Part shown: positions 9,313 to 18,228 of the stretch, in pieces
Layout of the letters: each line of letters opens with the position of its first letter
Position numbering within the stretch: the first letter of the stretch is position 1
Source of the DNA: Nostoc sphaeroides
GTDB taxonomy: Bacteria > Cyanobacteriota > Cyanobacteriia > Cyanobacteriales > Nostocaceae
Direction: 5' to 3'
Length of the DNA stretch: 64,000 nucleotides
Assembly: GCF_003443655.1 (NCBI RefSeq)
Contig: NZ_CP031941.1
Coordinates: forward strand, 5,853,001 to 5,917,000
The notes under the pieces: model-generated
What the model was told of the DNA's origin: nothing
Database searches by the model: none
The model's input: the letters and a program-made list of their open reading frames with translations, nothing else
Made by a program: the position numbers and the translations under genes

Positions 9313-10068
9313 CTAAGGAGATAATATTTCTAATGATGGTATTTGCTTCATTTGAGTTTCTACCAGAAGCACTAAGCTACCAGTTTCTACTTTTATATCT
9401 TTAATAGAAAACGCCATATCCTCCCATTTTAAATAGGGTAGATTCATCAGTTCTTTGGCTTTCTGCATTAAAGCTGTAACTAATTCTATTGAAATACCCT
9501 CTCCCTCAGTGCAGTTAAAACTCTCCAGCATTGCGGGTTGTGAACTAGTCCGTGGACGAAGCAGCGCAGTGTAAGCAAAAGGACGAGTATTTCCCATTTC
9601 CTTTAACAGCACTTTTCCTCTACATTCTATTTTGCCTTCACCAGGTAAAAATACTTGAATTTTTTGTGGTTCAAAACTTACAATCTCGCCATCTACATTC
9701 AACTCAAACTTTTGCATCCAGCTGCGAACAAAGTTTGAGGTCAAGGCGTGGTTAATATCTACTTCTGTAACTACAATGCGACCTATGGCATTTACTGGCT
9801 GATTGAGTTCTATTTGACCAAAAAGAGCGCTTAAGGGATTGATGTCAATAGTATCTGTTTGCAGTTTGATTTCCTGTACCCGAATGCCTTCTTGGATCAC
9901 TAATCCAAGACCAGCAACCGAAACTCCATCCACCTGTCCCTGAACTATTTTCAATAGATCGGTTTGTACATCTATTTCAATTTTTTCTGCGTCATCTAGC
10001 TTTTCAGATATTCTTCTTTCAGCTTCCTGGGATATAAATTTTTCTTCAAATCGATGATCATCAGGCAT
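9313..10068 (-). CDS. DUF2993 (LmeA-like) protein
   Basis: This 251-residue protein resembles the cyanobacterial DUF2993 family, thought to bind lipids through a long beta-rich groove. Alternating hydrophobic strands (IEIDVQTDLLKIVQGQVDGV and SLVLLVETQMKQIPSLEIL) fit that fold. No signal peptide or catalytic motif is visible. It lies 104 bases upstream of crtO on the same strand, so co-transcription is possible but unproven. Confidence 0.7.
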   Translation of the reverse strand: MPDDHRFEEKFISQEAERRISEKLDDAEKIEIDVQTDLLKIVQGQVDGVSVAGLGLVIQEGIRVQEIKLQTDTIDINPLSALFGQIELNQPVNAIGRIVVTEVDINHALTSNFVRSWMQKFELNVDGEIVSFEPQKIQVFLPGEGKIECRGKVLLKEMGNTRPFAYTALLRPRTSSQPAMLESFNCTEGEGISIELVTALMQKAKELMNLPYLKWEDMAFSIKDIKVETGSLVLLVETQMKQIPSLEILSP

Positions 10069-10337
10069 GAATTAATAATCTCCTCAATGTCCTCTTACTC
10101 TTCACTGTAAAGGCTAGTTCTAAAGAATAAATCTATATTGAGGTATATGATAAGTTGTAGATTAAAGTAATTTGTAAACAGGACTGCGATCGTTAAGTAC
10201 CAAATGCAAAGGCTTTTAGTTAATTATCCATTAGGTTTAAAATATATCTAAATATATATAGCGATCGCTCCTTTTTATGCAATATATTTTGACCTCTCTC
10301 TAAACCTATCTTCTAAAAGATGTGGAAAAGCTAACGA

Positions 10338-10453
10338 TTGACTTAACCCCCTAACCCCCAACACGTAGCGGGAAGGGGGAAAATTCAAAGTCTCTCTCCT
10401 TAAAGGATGAGAGAAATAGAAGTGAGGTTTTCCAGATACCGTGAAAAGTCAGT
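10338..10453. repeat. About 110-bp dispersed repeat, copy 1 (direct repeat of 12240-12351)
   Basis: The block begins with CTTAACCCCCTAACCCCCAA, contains TTCAAAGTCTCTCTCCTTAA and ends GATACCGTGAAAAGTCAG. Copies lie at 12240-12351 (same orientation), 55515-55600 (inverted) and, strikingly, inside a coding sequence at 61923-62021. The rest of the 10069-10519 gap shows AT-rich sequence with HIP1 sites and no gene. Confidence 0.85.
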
Positions 10454-10519
10454 TAGCAAAGAGGTTCGGGGTTAAGTCTTTTGAAAATTTGCTGAACGCA
10501 ACCATCAAACTCCTCAGCA

Positions 10520-11902
10520 TCAAACAGTGGTTGTCTGTAAAATGGGAGACTTCACCTGACGTTGACTCGTGACAACCATCTCAATAGGACGATCTGGCCC
10601 TGTGACCAAACCACGGCGTTTAGGTCGCACTTCACCATTATCAACTAGTTGTAATTCGAGGCTAGACAGGATTTTAGCGATCGCTAGCTTCATTTCCAAC
10701 TGGGCAAATGCTAAACCAATACAACGCCTTGCGCCACCACCAAAGGGCAAATATTCATAAGCTGAAAATTGTCTTTCTAAAAAGCGTTCTGGCTTAAACT
10801 GCTTAGGTTCTGGATAAATATCTTCTCGGTGGTGGGTTAAATAAATAGAACCAAGTACTACTGTACCCGGTTCTAGTTCATAACCGGACAAGGATAAAGG
10901 CGTTCTTACTACTCTAGGAAAGGTGATTATACCTACTGGATAAATGCGTAAAGTCTCAGAGCAAACAGCATTGAGATAGGGTAACTTGAAAATGATACTG
11001 GGGTCTGGATTATCGCCCAAACTATCTAATTCTTCTAGTAGCTTTTGGCGCACTGATGGTAATTTATGAATCCAGTATAATGCCCATGCTAAAGCTGTAG
11101 CCGTGGTTTCGTGTCCGGCGACTAATAGAGTCATCAATTCATCGCGCAATTCTTCATCAGTCATAGGTTCCCCTGCTTCATCCGTAGCAGCCATGAGTAA
11201 ACTGAGAATATCCGTGCGTGATGAATCTGCTTGTTCTCGACGTTCCCGAATTTCTTCATAGATGAGTTCGTCAGATTCTTGTTGACGGCGCATCTGTTTT
11301 CCCCAAAAGTTAATTGGGCCAAAATCTCTTTGCAAAACTGGAAAATAAAGCAAAGCCACAAGTAAGCGAGAACTGCCTTTTTCTAAAACCTCACCCAAAA
11401 ATTGCTGTAGTTTTTCGGCGCGAGTCCCTTCATGTAGCCCAAACACAGCTTGCATAATCACCCGCAGCGTAATAGCTTGAGTAGCAGACCGAATATTAAA
11501 GGGTTTGCCTATTTGGTATTGGCTGATAACTTTTTGGGTAACATCGTTAATTACCTGGCTATAGTTTCGCATTCTTTCGCCGTGAAAAGGAGGCATTAAC
11601 AACTGGCGTTGGCGCTGGTGTTCTGCGCCACTAATGGTAATGACAGAATGCTTACCCAGCAAAGATTCAAACACCCCATTCAGATCACCAGGCGCTTCAA
11701 ATTCTTTGGTATCATTTGTCAAAATTTGTTGTAGCGCTTCAGGGTTGCTGACAATTACCAAAGGAGGAGAATTTTTTTCTAACCTCATAGTAAAAGTCTC
11801 CCCATACCTTTTGGCGCAAGCTTCCATAAATGACATGGGATTGGTAATCCAGCGTACCATCTGTAAAACTGCTGGGATTTGCGGGCCATTTGGTAACTTC
11901 AT
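10520..11902 (-). CDS. Cytochrome P450, CYP110-like
   Basis: This 460-residue P450 has the oxygen-binding I-helix motif AGHETTATALAW, the ExxR motif in SETLRIYP and the haem-ligand loop FGGGARRCIGLAFAQLE with the axial cysteine. Its N-terminus (KLPNGPQIPAVLQMVRW) and overall look fit the cyanobacterial CYP110 family, whose members hydroxylate fatty acids, alkanes or terpenes. No terpene cyclase lies beside it, so the substrate cannot be inferred. It sits alone between two direct copies of a 110-bp repeat. Confidence 0.9.
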   Translation of the reverse strand: MKLPNGPQIPAVLQMVRWITNPMSFMEACAKRYGETFTMRLEKNSPPLVIVSNPEALQQILTNDTKEFEAPGDLNGVFESLLGKHSVITISGAEHQRQRQLLMPPFHGERMRNYSQVINDVTQKVISQYQIGKPFNIRSATQAITLRVIMQAVFGLHEGTRAEKLQQFLGEVLEKGSSRLLVALLYFPVLQRDFGPINFWGKQMRRQQESDELIYEEIRERREQADSSRTDILSLLMAATDEAGEPMTDEELRDELMTLLVAGHETTATALAWALYWIHKLPSVRQKLLEELDSLGDNPDPSIIFKLPYLNAVCSETLRIYPVGIITFPRVVRTPLSLSGYELEPGTVVLGSIYLTHHREDIYPEPKQFKPERFLERQFSAYEYLPFGGGARRCIGLAFAQLEMKLAIAKILSSLELQLVDNGEVRPKRRGLVTGPDRPIEMVVTSQRQVKSPILQTTTV

Positions 11903-11943
11903 AAGTTTTTTTACTGCTTAATATTTTTTTGCTACTTAAACTA

Positions 11944-12080
11944 AGGGAACTCCAAAAAATAAATTATTCCACATTCAAGTCGTTGACTGTTGACTGTTGA
12001 CTGTTGACTGAAAACTCGTGAACCGTCAACGGTCAACAGTGAACAATAGCAATGGAATATTTTTTTACTTGGAAGTCCCT
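11944..12080. mobile_element. MITE family 1, copy A (heptamer core)
   Basis: The terminal inverted repeats are AGGGAACTCCAAAAAATAAA at the left and ACTTGGAAGTCCCT at the right. The core holds four GTTGACT heptamers (11982-12009) and a GTCAACGGTCAAC-type palindrome. Related copies are at 32454-32575 and, inverted, at 34052-34237. A second core type in the same termini is at 14599 and 35089. It is non-coding. Confidence 0.75.
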
Positions 12081-12239
12081 AAGTGAAATTTTGGTTGCGT
12101 GACCATTTAAATTACTTATTCTAACGTTGCAAAAAAGCAATAAACTGTTACAACCTCGAAGATGTAAAATTTTTGTTAAATTCAACAAGCATCTACAGTT
12201 TCACCTGAATTTTCATGTCATCTGGAAAAGCCGACGAAA

Positions 12240-12351
12240 AACCTAACCCCCTAACCCCCAACTCGTCGCTCTAAGGGGAAAAATTCAAAGTCTCTCTCCT
12301 TAAAGGATGAGAGAAATAGAAGTGAGGTTCCCCAGATACCGTGAAAAGTCA
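12240..12351. repeat. About 110-bp dispersed repeat, copy 2, runs into the leader of the next gene
   Basis: This is nearly identical to 10338-10453 and in the same orientation. It ends GATACCGTGAAAAGTCAG only about 35 bases before the chosen start of the phosphoketolase-like gene. The GTG inside this end opens a longer frame that I regard as spurious. Confidence 0.85.
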
Positions 12352-12385
12352 GACAGTTTCATCTAATCGTCACAAGGTACTCAGC

Positions 12386-14599
12386 ATGACTGCAATTTCC
12401 CCAAAGGCATCTTCAGCGCTTCCCGATTTTTCTGAAGGAATTCAATATTTTGGTGAAGCTTTACCAGATTTTGAAACTTATGGTGCAACACCTGCTATAG
12501 AATCGGGCAAAATAGCGATCGCATCTCCCACAGAACCGAATGCTGTATATCAAACTTTACTTGCTGCTGATGCCTTACGCTATCTAACTTTACAAGTTAC
12601 CGCTAGTAAAGCTTCTGGGCATCCCGGTGGATTCGCCAGCCAAGCAGAAGCTTACGCCTCTCTTGTCATGCTGGGATACAAGAACATTATTACCGAAGTC
12701 GGACACCACGCCCCCGGATTTTATAGTGCCATGTTCTTGGATCGATCGCTAGAGGATATGGGAATATTTACAGTTCAACAATTGCGCGATCGCTTCCGAG
12801 AAAAGCACGGACTTTTAGGACACCTTTCTGGTTACATCCCTGGTATTCTCGCACCTGCGGGGCCTTTGGGACAAGGGCAACACTTTGCAATGGCAGCTGC
12901 ACTGTTGCACAAAGATAAGTTGTTCCCCTTTACAGTTGGGGATGGTGGATTGGGTGAGCCTTATATTGTAAGTGCGATCGCACATTTCCATACAGCTTAT
13001 CCTGCTGTCACCAACTTCTTACCGGTGTTGGTGTGGAACGGTTACAGCCAAGAACATCACAGCATGGTTTCTTTAAAAACCAATGAACAGATGCAAGCAT
13101 ATTGGCAAGGTAACGGTTTTGATGAAGTGGTGTTAGTGGATGCTAAGGATTTCGACGATAAAAACCAGTCAGGGGATTACGTTGATAGTACCGCCTTTTC
13201 CTTTGAGAAACGCCTAGAATTTACGCAAGCAGTACTTTCGGGTGTAGATAAAGCAGCGCGTTTTGCATTGGGTGGTAAACTTACCGTCTTCATTATTAAA
13301 CAACTCAAAGGTGCAGGAGTTCACGCGCGGGGTGCAAAATCTCACAACCTGTATCCTAAAGATACGCTGGATGCAACCCATATTGTTAGTGCATTGCAAA
13401 CCCGTGCTTTATCTGCGGAAGCTTGGCAATTAGTTAGAACAAATGCAGAACGCGCCGGTGGTGGCCCAGCAGCAAAAACTGTGGTGACAGAATTTGAATT
13501 TCCATTACCAGAATTAGGCGAATTACCTTTAGAAGAATATGCAGTTGGTGGTGAACCAAAAGTTTCCACAACTGCGATGGGACGATTGGTAGGAATAGTT
13601 GGAAATAAAGATCATAATTTCCTCGTCACCAACGCTGATGGTAACGAAGCATCAGGAATTGCCAACATCAATCAAGCATTAAAGATTATTCACCCCACAA
13701 CCGACGATTTATATAACCAAGCACCAAATGGACAAGTTTATGAACCATTGAGTGAAGATGCTTGTGCCGGTTTAGCTGCGGGTTTGGCGTTAATGGGTGC
13801 GAGAACTTTGTGGTGTTCTTACGAATCTTTTGCCATCAACGGATTACCAATTTGGCAAACTGTAACCCAATCAATGGCAGAATTGCGCCGTAAAACTCCC
13901 TCGACTATTACTTTATTCACAGCCGGGGCATTAGAGCAAGGGCGTAACGGTTGGACTCACCAACGTCCAGAAATTGAAGCTTACTTTGCTTCGTTGATGC
14001 GAAATGGAAATGTTTTCCCATTATTTCCGCCTGATGCTAATAGTATTCAAGCCTGTTATGAGTGGGCATTGAAAACTAAGAATAAAGGAATTGTGATTAC
14101 AGCTAGTAAATCGCCGTTACCAATTCGCACAACTTTAGAACAAACTCGTCAAGGGTTGCGCGATGGTGCTGTGCTATTGCATGAAGTTGCTGGTGATAAG
14201 CAAGTTGTATTTGCTGTGATTGGTGATATGACATTAATGCCAGTATTTGAAGCAGCAGCTTTTTTGGAAACTGAAGGTATTGGTGCAAAGATAGTTTCTG
14301 TGATCAATCCTCGGCAATTGTACCGTAGCCATGATACCGCATGGGATACTTGTTCTGAACCTGAAGGCGGTTTCTTGGATGATGCGAAATTTGCCGAATT
14401 ATTTGATGGTGATGCGTTAATTGCTGTTACTGGTGGTGCTGCGGGGATGCTGGAACCAATTCTGTTACGGAGTACAGCCAAGCGCGATACCTTTGCTTGG
14501 AAACGTGGCGAAACTACAGCCAGTGCTGGCGAGTTGATGGCGTTTAATGGATTGACTGCTGAAGCGTTGACAAAGAGGGCGATCGCGTTAGTGCATTAA
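12386..14599 (+). CDS. Thiamine-diphosphate phosphoketolase / transketolase-family enzyme
   Basis: This 737-residue enzyme of the transketolase/phosphoketolase superfamily probably acts on xylulose-5-phosphate or related sugar phosphates in central carbon metabolism. The N-terminal part has TASKASGHPGGFASQAEAYA, GPLGQGQHFAMAAALL and the cofactor motif GDGGLGEP followed by NGYS. The middle and C-terminal pyrimidine-binding and transketolase C domains follow (LWCSYESFAINGLPIWQ; VFAVIGDM). It is shorter than classic phosphoketolases (about 790-800 residues) and its cofactor loop differs, so phosphoketolase versus transketolase-like is unresolved. I chose the ATG at 12386 (MTAISPKASSALPDF), preceded by AAGG at good spacing. 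The 45 upstream bases come from a repeat. Confidence 0.8.
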   Translation: MTAISPKASSALPDFSEGIQYFGEALPDFETYGATPAIESGKIAIASPTEPNAVYQTLLAADALRYLTLQVTASKASGHPGGFASQAEAYASLVMLGYKNIITEVGHHAPGFYSAMFLDRSLEDMGIFTVQQLRDRFREKHGLLGHLSGYIPGILAPAGPLGQGQHFAMAAALLHKDKLFPFTVGDGGLGEPYIVSAIAHFHTAYPAVTNFLPVLVWNGYSQEHHSMVSLKTNEQMQAYWQGNGFDEVVLVDAKDFDDKNQSGDYVDSTAFSFEKRLEFTQAVLSGVDKAARFALGGKLTVFIIKQLKGAGVHARGAKSHNLYPKDTLDATHIVSALQTRALSAEAWQLVRTNAERAGGGPAAKTVVTEFEFPLPELGELPLEEYAVGGEPKVSTTAMGRLVGIVGNKDHNFLVTNADGNEASGIANINQALKIIHPTTDDLYNQAPNGQVYEPLSEDACAGLAAGLALMGARTLWCSYESFAINGLPIWQTVTQSMAELRRKTPSTITLFTAGALEQGRNGWTHQRPEIEAYFASLMRNGNVFPLFPPDANSIQACYEWALKTKNKGIVITASKSPLPIRTTLEQTRQGLRDGAVLLHEVAGDKQVVFAVIGDMTLMPVFEAAAFLETEGIGAKIVSVINPRQLYRSHDTAWDTCSEPEGGFLDDAKFAELFDGDALIAVTGGAAGMLEPILLRSTAKRDTFAWKRGETTASAGELMAFNGLTAEALTKRAIALVH

Positions 14600-14723
14600 G
14601 GGACTTCCAACAAATAAATTACCCAATATTGTGGGGCGGGCATCTTGCCCGCCTTTCTATGCGGGCGGGCAAGATGCCCGCCCCACAAGAAGTAGTTGAG
14701 TATTTTTTTATTTGGAAGTCCCT
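14599..14723. mobile_element. MITE family 1, copy B (GGGGCGGGC palindrome core)
   Basis: The termini are AGGGACTTCCAACAAATAAA and TTTTATTTGGAAGTCCCT. The core is a long palindrome with 24-bp arms (14629-14652 and 14665-14688), starting TTGTGGGGCGGGCATCTTGC. The element begins at the last base of the upstream stop codon, so it may also serve as that gene's terminator. Confidence 0.8.
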
Positions 14724-14867
14724 AAAGCTAAAATTGTTTCCACTTTTATCGCATTTATACGTATATAAACGCTGAAAATTGCGTCGGAATGCGTATATTT
14801 GCGTTTTTTTATTGAAGAGAACCTAGCAGACAGGAAAAATAGGAGTAGATTTGCTGAAATCCTTTGA

Positions 14868-15097
14868 CAAAAGCTGGTTTTGAAGTTGCAAAAGCTGGTT
14901 TTCAAGTCGCAAAAGCTGCTTTTCAAGTCACAAAAGCTGGTTTTCAAGTCGCAAAAGCTGCTTTTCAAGTCACAAAAGCTGGTTTTCAAGTCGCAAAAGC
15001 TGGTTTTCAAGTCGCAAAAGCTGGTTTTCAAGTCGCAAAAGTTACTTTACGAGTCAGAAACCTAGTTTACAAGTCGCAAAACTTGATTTTTGTAGGT
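14868..15097. repeat. 21-bp tandem repeat, about 11 units
   Basis: The unit CAAAAGCTGGTTTTCAAGTC(G/A) recurs every 21 bases. Nine units are clean (14868-15056) and two are degenerate. AAAAGCTGGTTTT is itself a small palindrome. The multiple-of-three period keeps several frames open on both strands, but there is no ATG start with a ribosome site. I treat this as non-coding repeat DNA in the 728-bp gap before the accessory island. Confidence 0.85.
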
Positions 15098-15327
15098 AGG
15101 ACGAAGGGTGATATTTTTATCTGGAAGCGTGGGGAATTTGGAGACTTGAGGAAAAGTGCGATCGGGTTAGTTGATTAAGGATTTTCAAACCGCAGATGTA
15201 CGCAGTGAAATGTGGATAATTTGGCGTTTGATTGCGTAGATTTGCGGTTTTTATTAGATAGGTTTTGATGTTTATATAAAGTATAATTAATTCAAAATAT
15301 ATATCTTTTATCTATGGGTGTCTAATT

Positions 15328-16656
15328 TTGCTAGAAAACATCAAAATATCTGAATTACCATCAGTTTATTTAGTTGACAAAGACCGTCTTCCTAATTGTG
15401 TAGCTATCTACTTTGTATTTGACAGTAAAGGTCAGATTATTTATATAGGTAGAACTATTAATTTAGTTGAAAGATGGAAAGCACATCATAGATTTAATCA
15501 ACTAAAAAGATTTAATCGTAAAAATACTCTTAGTATTAGTTGGTTGACTTGTAGTAGTGATATAGAAAATCTATCAAATCTCGAAAATGAGTTTATCAAG
15601 TTATACAAACCACCCCTTAATTGGTCTAAAGTAGTAGTACCAATTAGAAAAATAACTCCATCCGAAACTGCTTTACAGCAAAGTCTTCAGCAGCTAGGCA
15701 AGTTCAATGTTATGATAGTTGGCTTTGATCCAATATCAGATCGAGAACCACCAACAATATATTTAGTATATCCTGTTTATGGTATGAAAGGATTCTCTGG
15801 AAGTATTAGAACTGCATTAAAAAACATTAACAAAAAGGCTAGCTCGCTAAAGTGGAAAGAATACAAAACTTATTCTAAATCTTCCGGTAAATTCGGTTTC
15901 TGGGAGACTGAATACAACGGGTTAAGAATAAATTTATCTCCATTTGATAGTTTAGTTTACTTCATGGAACATTCAACCCGTCGGACTCTAGCTGGAATAG
16001 AACTTATGGCATTTAGTAGGGAACAGCTAGAATTAATTTTAGATAAAAAAGAAGAAAATGATGAGAATACATCAGGTTTAGAAGCATTAGAAGATGATCC
16101 TATTCCAGTAGAAAATATTTATAGAAATCAACCTTTAAATAGTAATTATAAAAATACAGTTGAAGTTGAACCTTGGGAGGAATTAGAACAAATGGCTGAA
16201 GGTGAAGTTAGAGTAATGACTCGTCAGTTTGTGTATGTGGATGATATAGAAATAGAAGTATGTACTAACGACAATGGAAAGCACTTTGTTAGACACAATG
16301 TTTACTGGTGGATAATGCACAATCATAAAAATCCTAGTCGTCAGTACGATTGTATAATAGAAAATACCAAAAATTCAGTTGATAGACTGCCTACTATCAG
16401 ATGGTCTGGTTATAAATTTAGATTTGAGATGATTAGGTTTAGTGAAGATGATGTAGAAGTTGAGAGTGTGCTATTTCCACTAGCTATGTTTGAATACCTA
16501 ATGAAAAACAAATCAAGGTTTAATAGTCAAGTTCTAGAACAAATTTTAAAGGGTGAGTATAAATCAACTGATTATGATAGAGGAAGTATAAAACTATTTG
16601 TATGGCTACAATCTAATTCTATATCTTCGCTGCTTCAAACCAATAATAATCAGTAG
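15328..16656 (+). CDS. GIY-YIG nuclease-domain protein with unknown C-terminal region
   Basis: This 442-residue protein has an N-terminal GIY-YIG nuclease domain at about residues 24-98. It shows AIYFVF, IIYIGRT (Tyr39, Gly41), Arg49 in LVERWKAHH, Glu86 in LENEFIKLYKPPLN and the terminal Asn98, so the catalytic set looks complete. Residues 100-442 are not recognised. They include an acidic linker at about 245-300 and aromatic-rich blocks (HNVYWWIMHNHKNPSRQYD). The start must be a TTG, because the first in-frame ATG comes only after the nuclease domain. The gene is AT-rich and lacks HIP1 sites, suggesting transfer. A defence role is inferred from its neighbours. Confidence 0.7.
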   Translation: MLENIKISELPSVYLVDKDRLPNCVAIYFVFDSKGQIIYIGRTINLVERWKAHHRFNQLKRFNRKNTLSISWLTCSSDIENLSNLENEFIKLYKPPLNWSKVVVPIRKITPSETALQQSLQQLGKFNVMIVGFDPISDREPPTIYLVYPVYGMKGFSGSIRTALKNINKKASSLKWKEYKTYSKSSGKFGFWETEYNGLRINLSPFDSLVYFMEHSTRRTLAGIELMAFSREQLELILDKKEENDENTSGLEALEDDPIPVENIYRNQPLNSNYKNTVEVEPWEELEQMAEGEVRVMTRQFVYVDDIEIEVCTNDNGKHFVRHNVYWWIMHNHKNPSRQYDCIIENTKNSVDRLPTIRWSGYKFRFEMIRFSEDDVEVESVLFPLAMFEYLMKNKSRFNSQVLEQILKGEYKSTDYDRGSIKLFVWLQSNSISSLLQTNNNQ

Positions 16657-16771
16657 GTTTAGTTGAGAGAACCCAACAATATAATGATTCATATCCCCTA
16701 CTTCTAAGATTGATTTTTTAGGCGATTAATTACAGCAAGCAATGACCTGTTAAATCTTCCAAAATGAAATC

Positions 16772-17323
16772 ATGACCACAGATGCAGAATATCAAGCAAG
16801 AATTATTAGTTATGACTGGGATAATTTAATAATTTTATGGTCAGAAATTAAAGCAAGAAATACTTCAAATTTTTGGGATGCAGGTAAAGCATTAGAATAT
16901 GTAATTTTACGCGCATTCCAGCTTGATGGTGCGGAGGTAGCTTGGCCTAATACTGTAAAAATTCAAGATAAAATAGTACAACAAATTGACGGAGTGGTAT
17001 ATACAGACAGCCTAGCCTGCCTGATAGAATGTAAAGATACAACTGAAGAAGTTAATATTGAACCCATAGCAAAGCTACGAAATCAACTACTACGAAGACC
17101 AGCAACAGCAATTGGTAGCGTATTTAGTCGCACTGGATTTACAGAAGCCGCCGTAATTTTAACTGGGTTTGTTGCTCCTCAAACTATTCTCTTGTGGGGA
17201 GGAGAAGAAATTGAGTATTCACTAGCAAATAAATGTATATGTAAATTCCTAGTTAAAAAATATCGTGTTTGTGTTCATAAAGGTATCCCTAATCACGACA
17301 TTACAACGGAGATTTTTTCATGA
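16772..17323 (+). CDS. PD-(D/E)XK (Mrr-like) nuclease
   Basis: This 183-residue protein has the pattern of a PD-(D/E)XK restriction-type nuclease: Glu42 in AGKALEYVIL, Asp73 in QQIDGVVY, and the E-x-K pair Glu86/Lys88 in CLIECKD. A helix with Arg follows (LRNQLLRRPATAIGSVF). No DNA-binding or ATPase domain is attached. It overlaps the next gene by four bases (ATGA), a sign of translational coupling. The pair may form a small two-component nuclease system. The specific function is unknown. Confidence 0.7.
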   Translation: MTTDAEYQARIISYDWDNLIILWSEIKARNTSNFWDAGKALEYVILRAFQLDGAEVAWPNTVKIQDKIVQQIDGVVYTDSLACLIECKDTTEEVNIEPIAKLRNQLLRRPATAIGSVFSRTGFTEAAVILTGFVAPQTILLWGGEEIEYSLANKCICKFLVKKYRVCVHKGIPNHDITTEIFS

Positions 17324-17871
17324 CATTAGCATACATGATCACAGAAAGTAATAAAGATGTAGAAATTTTACAGAAATTACTGCCAAAACATCTGAGTGAA
17401 GATATCAAATTTATCGCAGGTGAAAGTTCTTACAGAGCGCGTTCTTTAGGTACTTCACTTCTTGCTACTCGTAAAACACCTGTTGCTCTTGTCTTAGATG
17501 CAGACACAGATAACGAATCTCAAATATTTGAAAAACGTGATTTAATTAATTATGTCTTAAGGCAAGTATCATCTGGAATTCCCTTTCAAGTATTTCTGGG
17601 AGTTCCCCAATTAGAAATTGTATTTCTCCAAAATAAATCATTAATTGAGAAAATAGCACAACGCCATTTTAATGATTTAGAATGGCAGTTATCTCAAAGT
17701 AAACCTAAAGAGTTTTTAGAGACAGTATTTGGTAATAATCAACAAATAAACGCTAGGATATTTAGCAATATAAATGATGAAGAAATTAGAATACTACAAC
17801 AACATCCATTAATCCAAGAAATAATTACTTTCTTATCATCGTTAATTACGTCTTCTGTAGCAATTAATTAG
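17320..17871 (+). CDS. TOPRIM-like protein coupled to the nuclease gene
   Basis: This 183-residue protein shows a TOPRIM-like acidic arrangement: Glu9 in MITESNKDVEIL and the DxD pair Asp60/Asp62 in VALVLDADTDNES. OLD-type nucleases use similar motifs, but the OLD ATPase half is absent. The later part (IPFQVFLGVPQLEIVFLQNK) resembles the region after the TOPRIM core in small OLD-like or RloB-like proteins. Its start overlaps the nuclease stop by four bases. An effector or sensor partner to the nuclease is the simplest inference. Confidence 0.6.
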   Translation: MTLAYMITESNKDVEILQKLLPKHLSEDIKFIAGESSYRARSLGTSLLATRKTPVALVLDADTDNESQIFEKRDLINYVLRQVSSGIPFQVFLGVPQLEIVFLQNKSLIEKIAQRHFNDLEWQLSQSKPKEFLETVFGNNQQINARIFSNINDEEIRILQQHPLIQEIITFLSSLITSSVAIN

Positions 17872-17907
17872 CCATCAATATAGTCAATTCTCATCTTCAG
17901 TAATTTT

Positions 17908-18144
17908 ATGCTCAAAATTATCCAAGCAACCTGCACTAATGGCGAACTAGTTCTGAGTGAAAAACTTAGCCCCGAATTAGAAGGTAAAACCATACAAATT
18001 GTGATTTTGGAACCAACTCAATCTACTCAAATAATTAATGATGGAGAATCCAAAATCTATCAATTTTTAGAAAAAGTTAATAACTACTCTTTCCGACTTC
18101 CTCCAGATTACCAATTTAATCGAGAAGAAATATATGAGCAATAA
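17908..18144 (+). CDS. Antitoxin-like protein, partner toxin lost
   Basis: This 78-residue protein opens with MLKIIQATCTNGELVLSEKL and a beta-hairpin-like start typical of small cyanobacterial antitoxins (AF2212/DUF104-like). The acidic C-terminal tail (YQFNREEIYEQ) would bind a toxin. Immediately downstream, and overlapping its end, lies the stub of a PIN-type toxin gene, so this appears to be an orphan antitoxin. The family assignment is tentative. Confidence 0.55.
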   Translation: MLKIIQATCTNGELVLSEKLSPELEGKTIQIVILEPTQSTQIINDGESKIYQFLEKVNNYSFRLPPDYQFNREEIYEQ

Positions 18145-18172
18145 TATTTTCCTCAATGCTCATTTTTTCTAG
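18134..18172 (+). pseudogene. 12-codon stub of a PIN-type toxin gene
   Basis: An ATG overlapping the antitoxin end opens MSNNIFLNAHFF and then stops. MSNNIFL is how many cyanobacterial PIN toxins of such pairs begin (usually followed by Asp), so this looks like the start of a toxin whose body has been deleted. The segment is short and the call is an inference. Confidence 0.4.
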
Positions 18173-18228
18173 CCTCTGGTATTAACTAATAAATTTTAAA
18201 ATATTATTTGGCTGTATGCCATTATAAA

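Noticed and set aside
14864..15178. Open frames of 104 and 107 residues with seven-residue repeats on both strands
   Set aside because: They come from a 21-bp tandem repeat that keeps frames open on both strands. The plus-strand frame has only a TTG start and no ribosome site, and the composition is unlike a folded protein.
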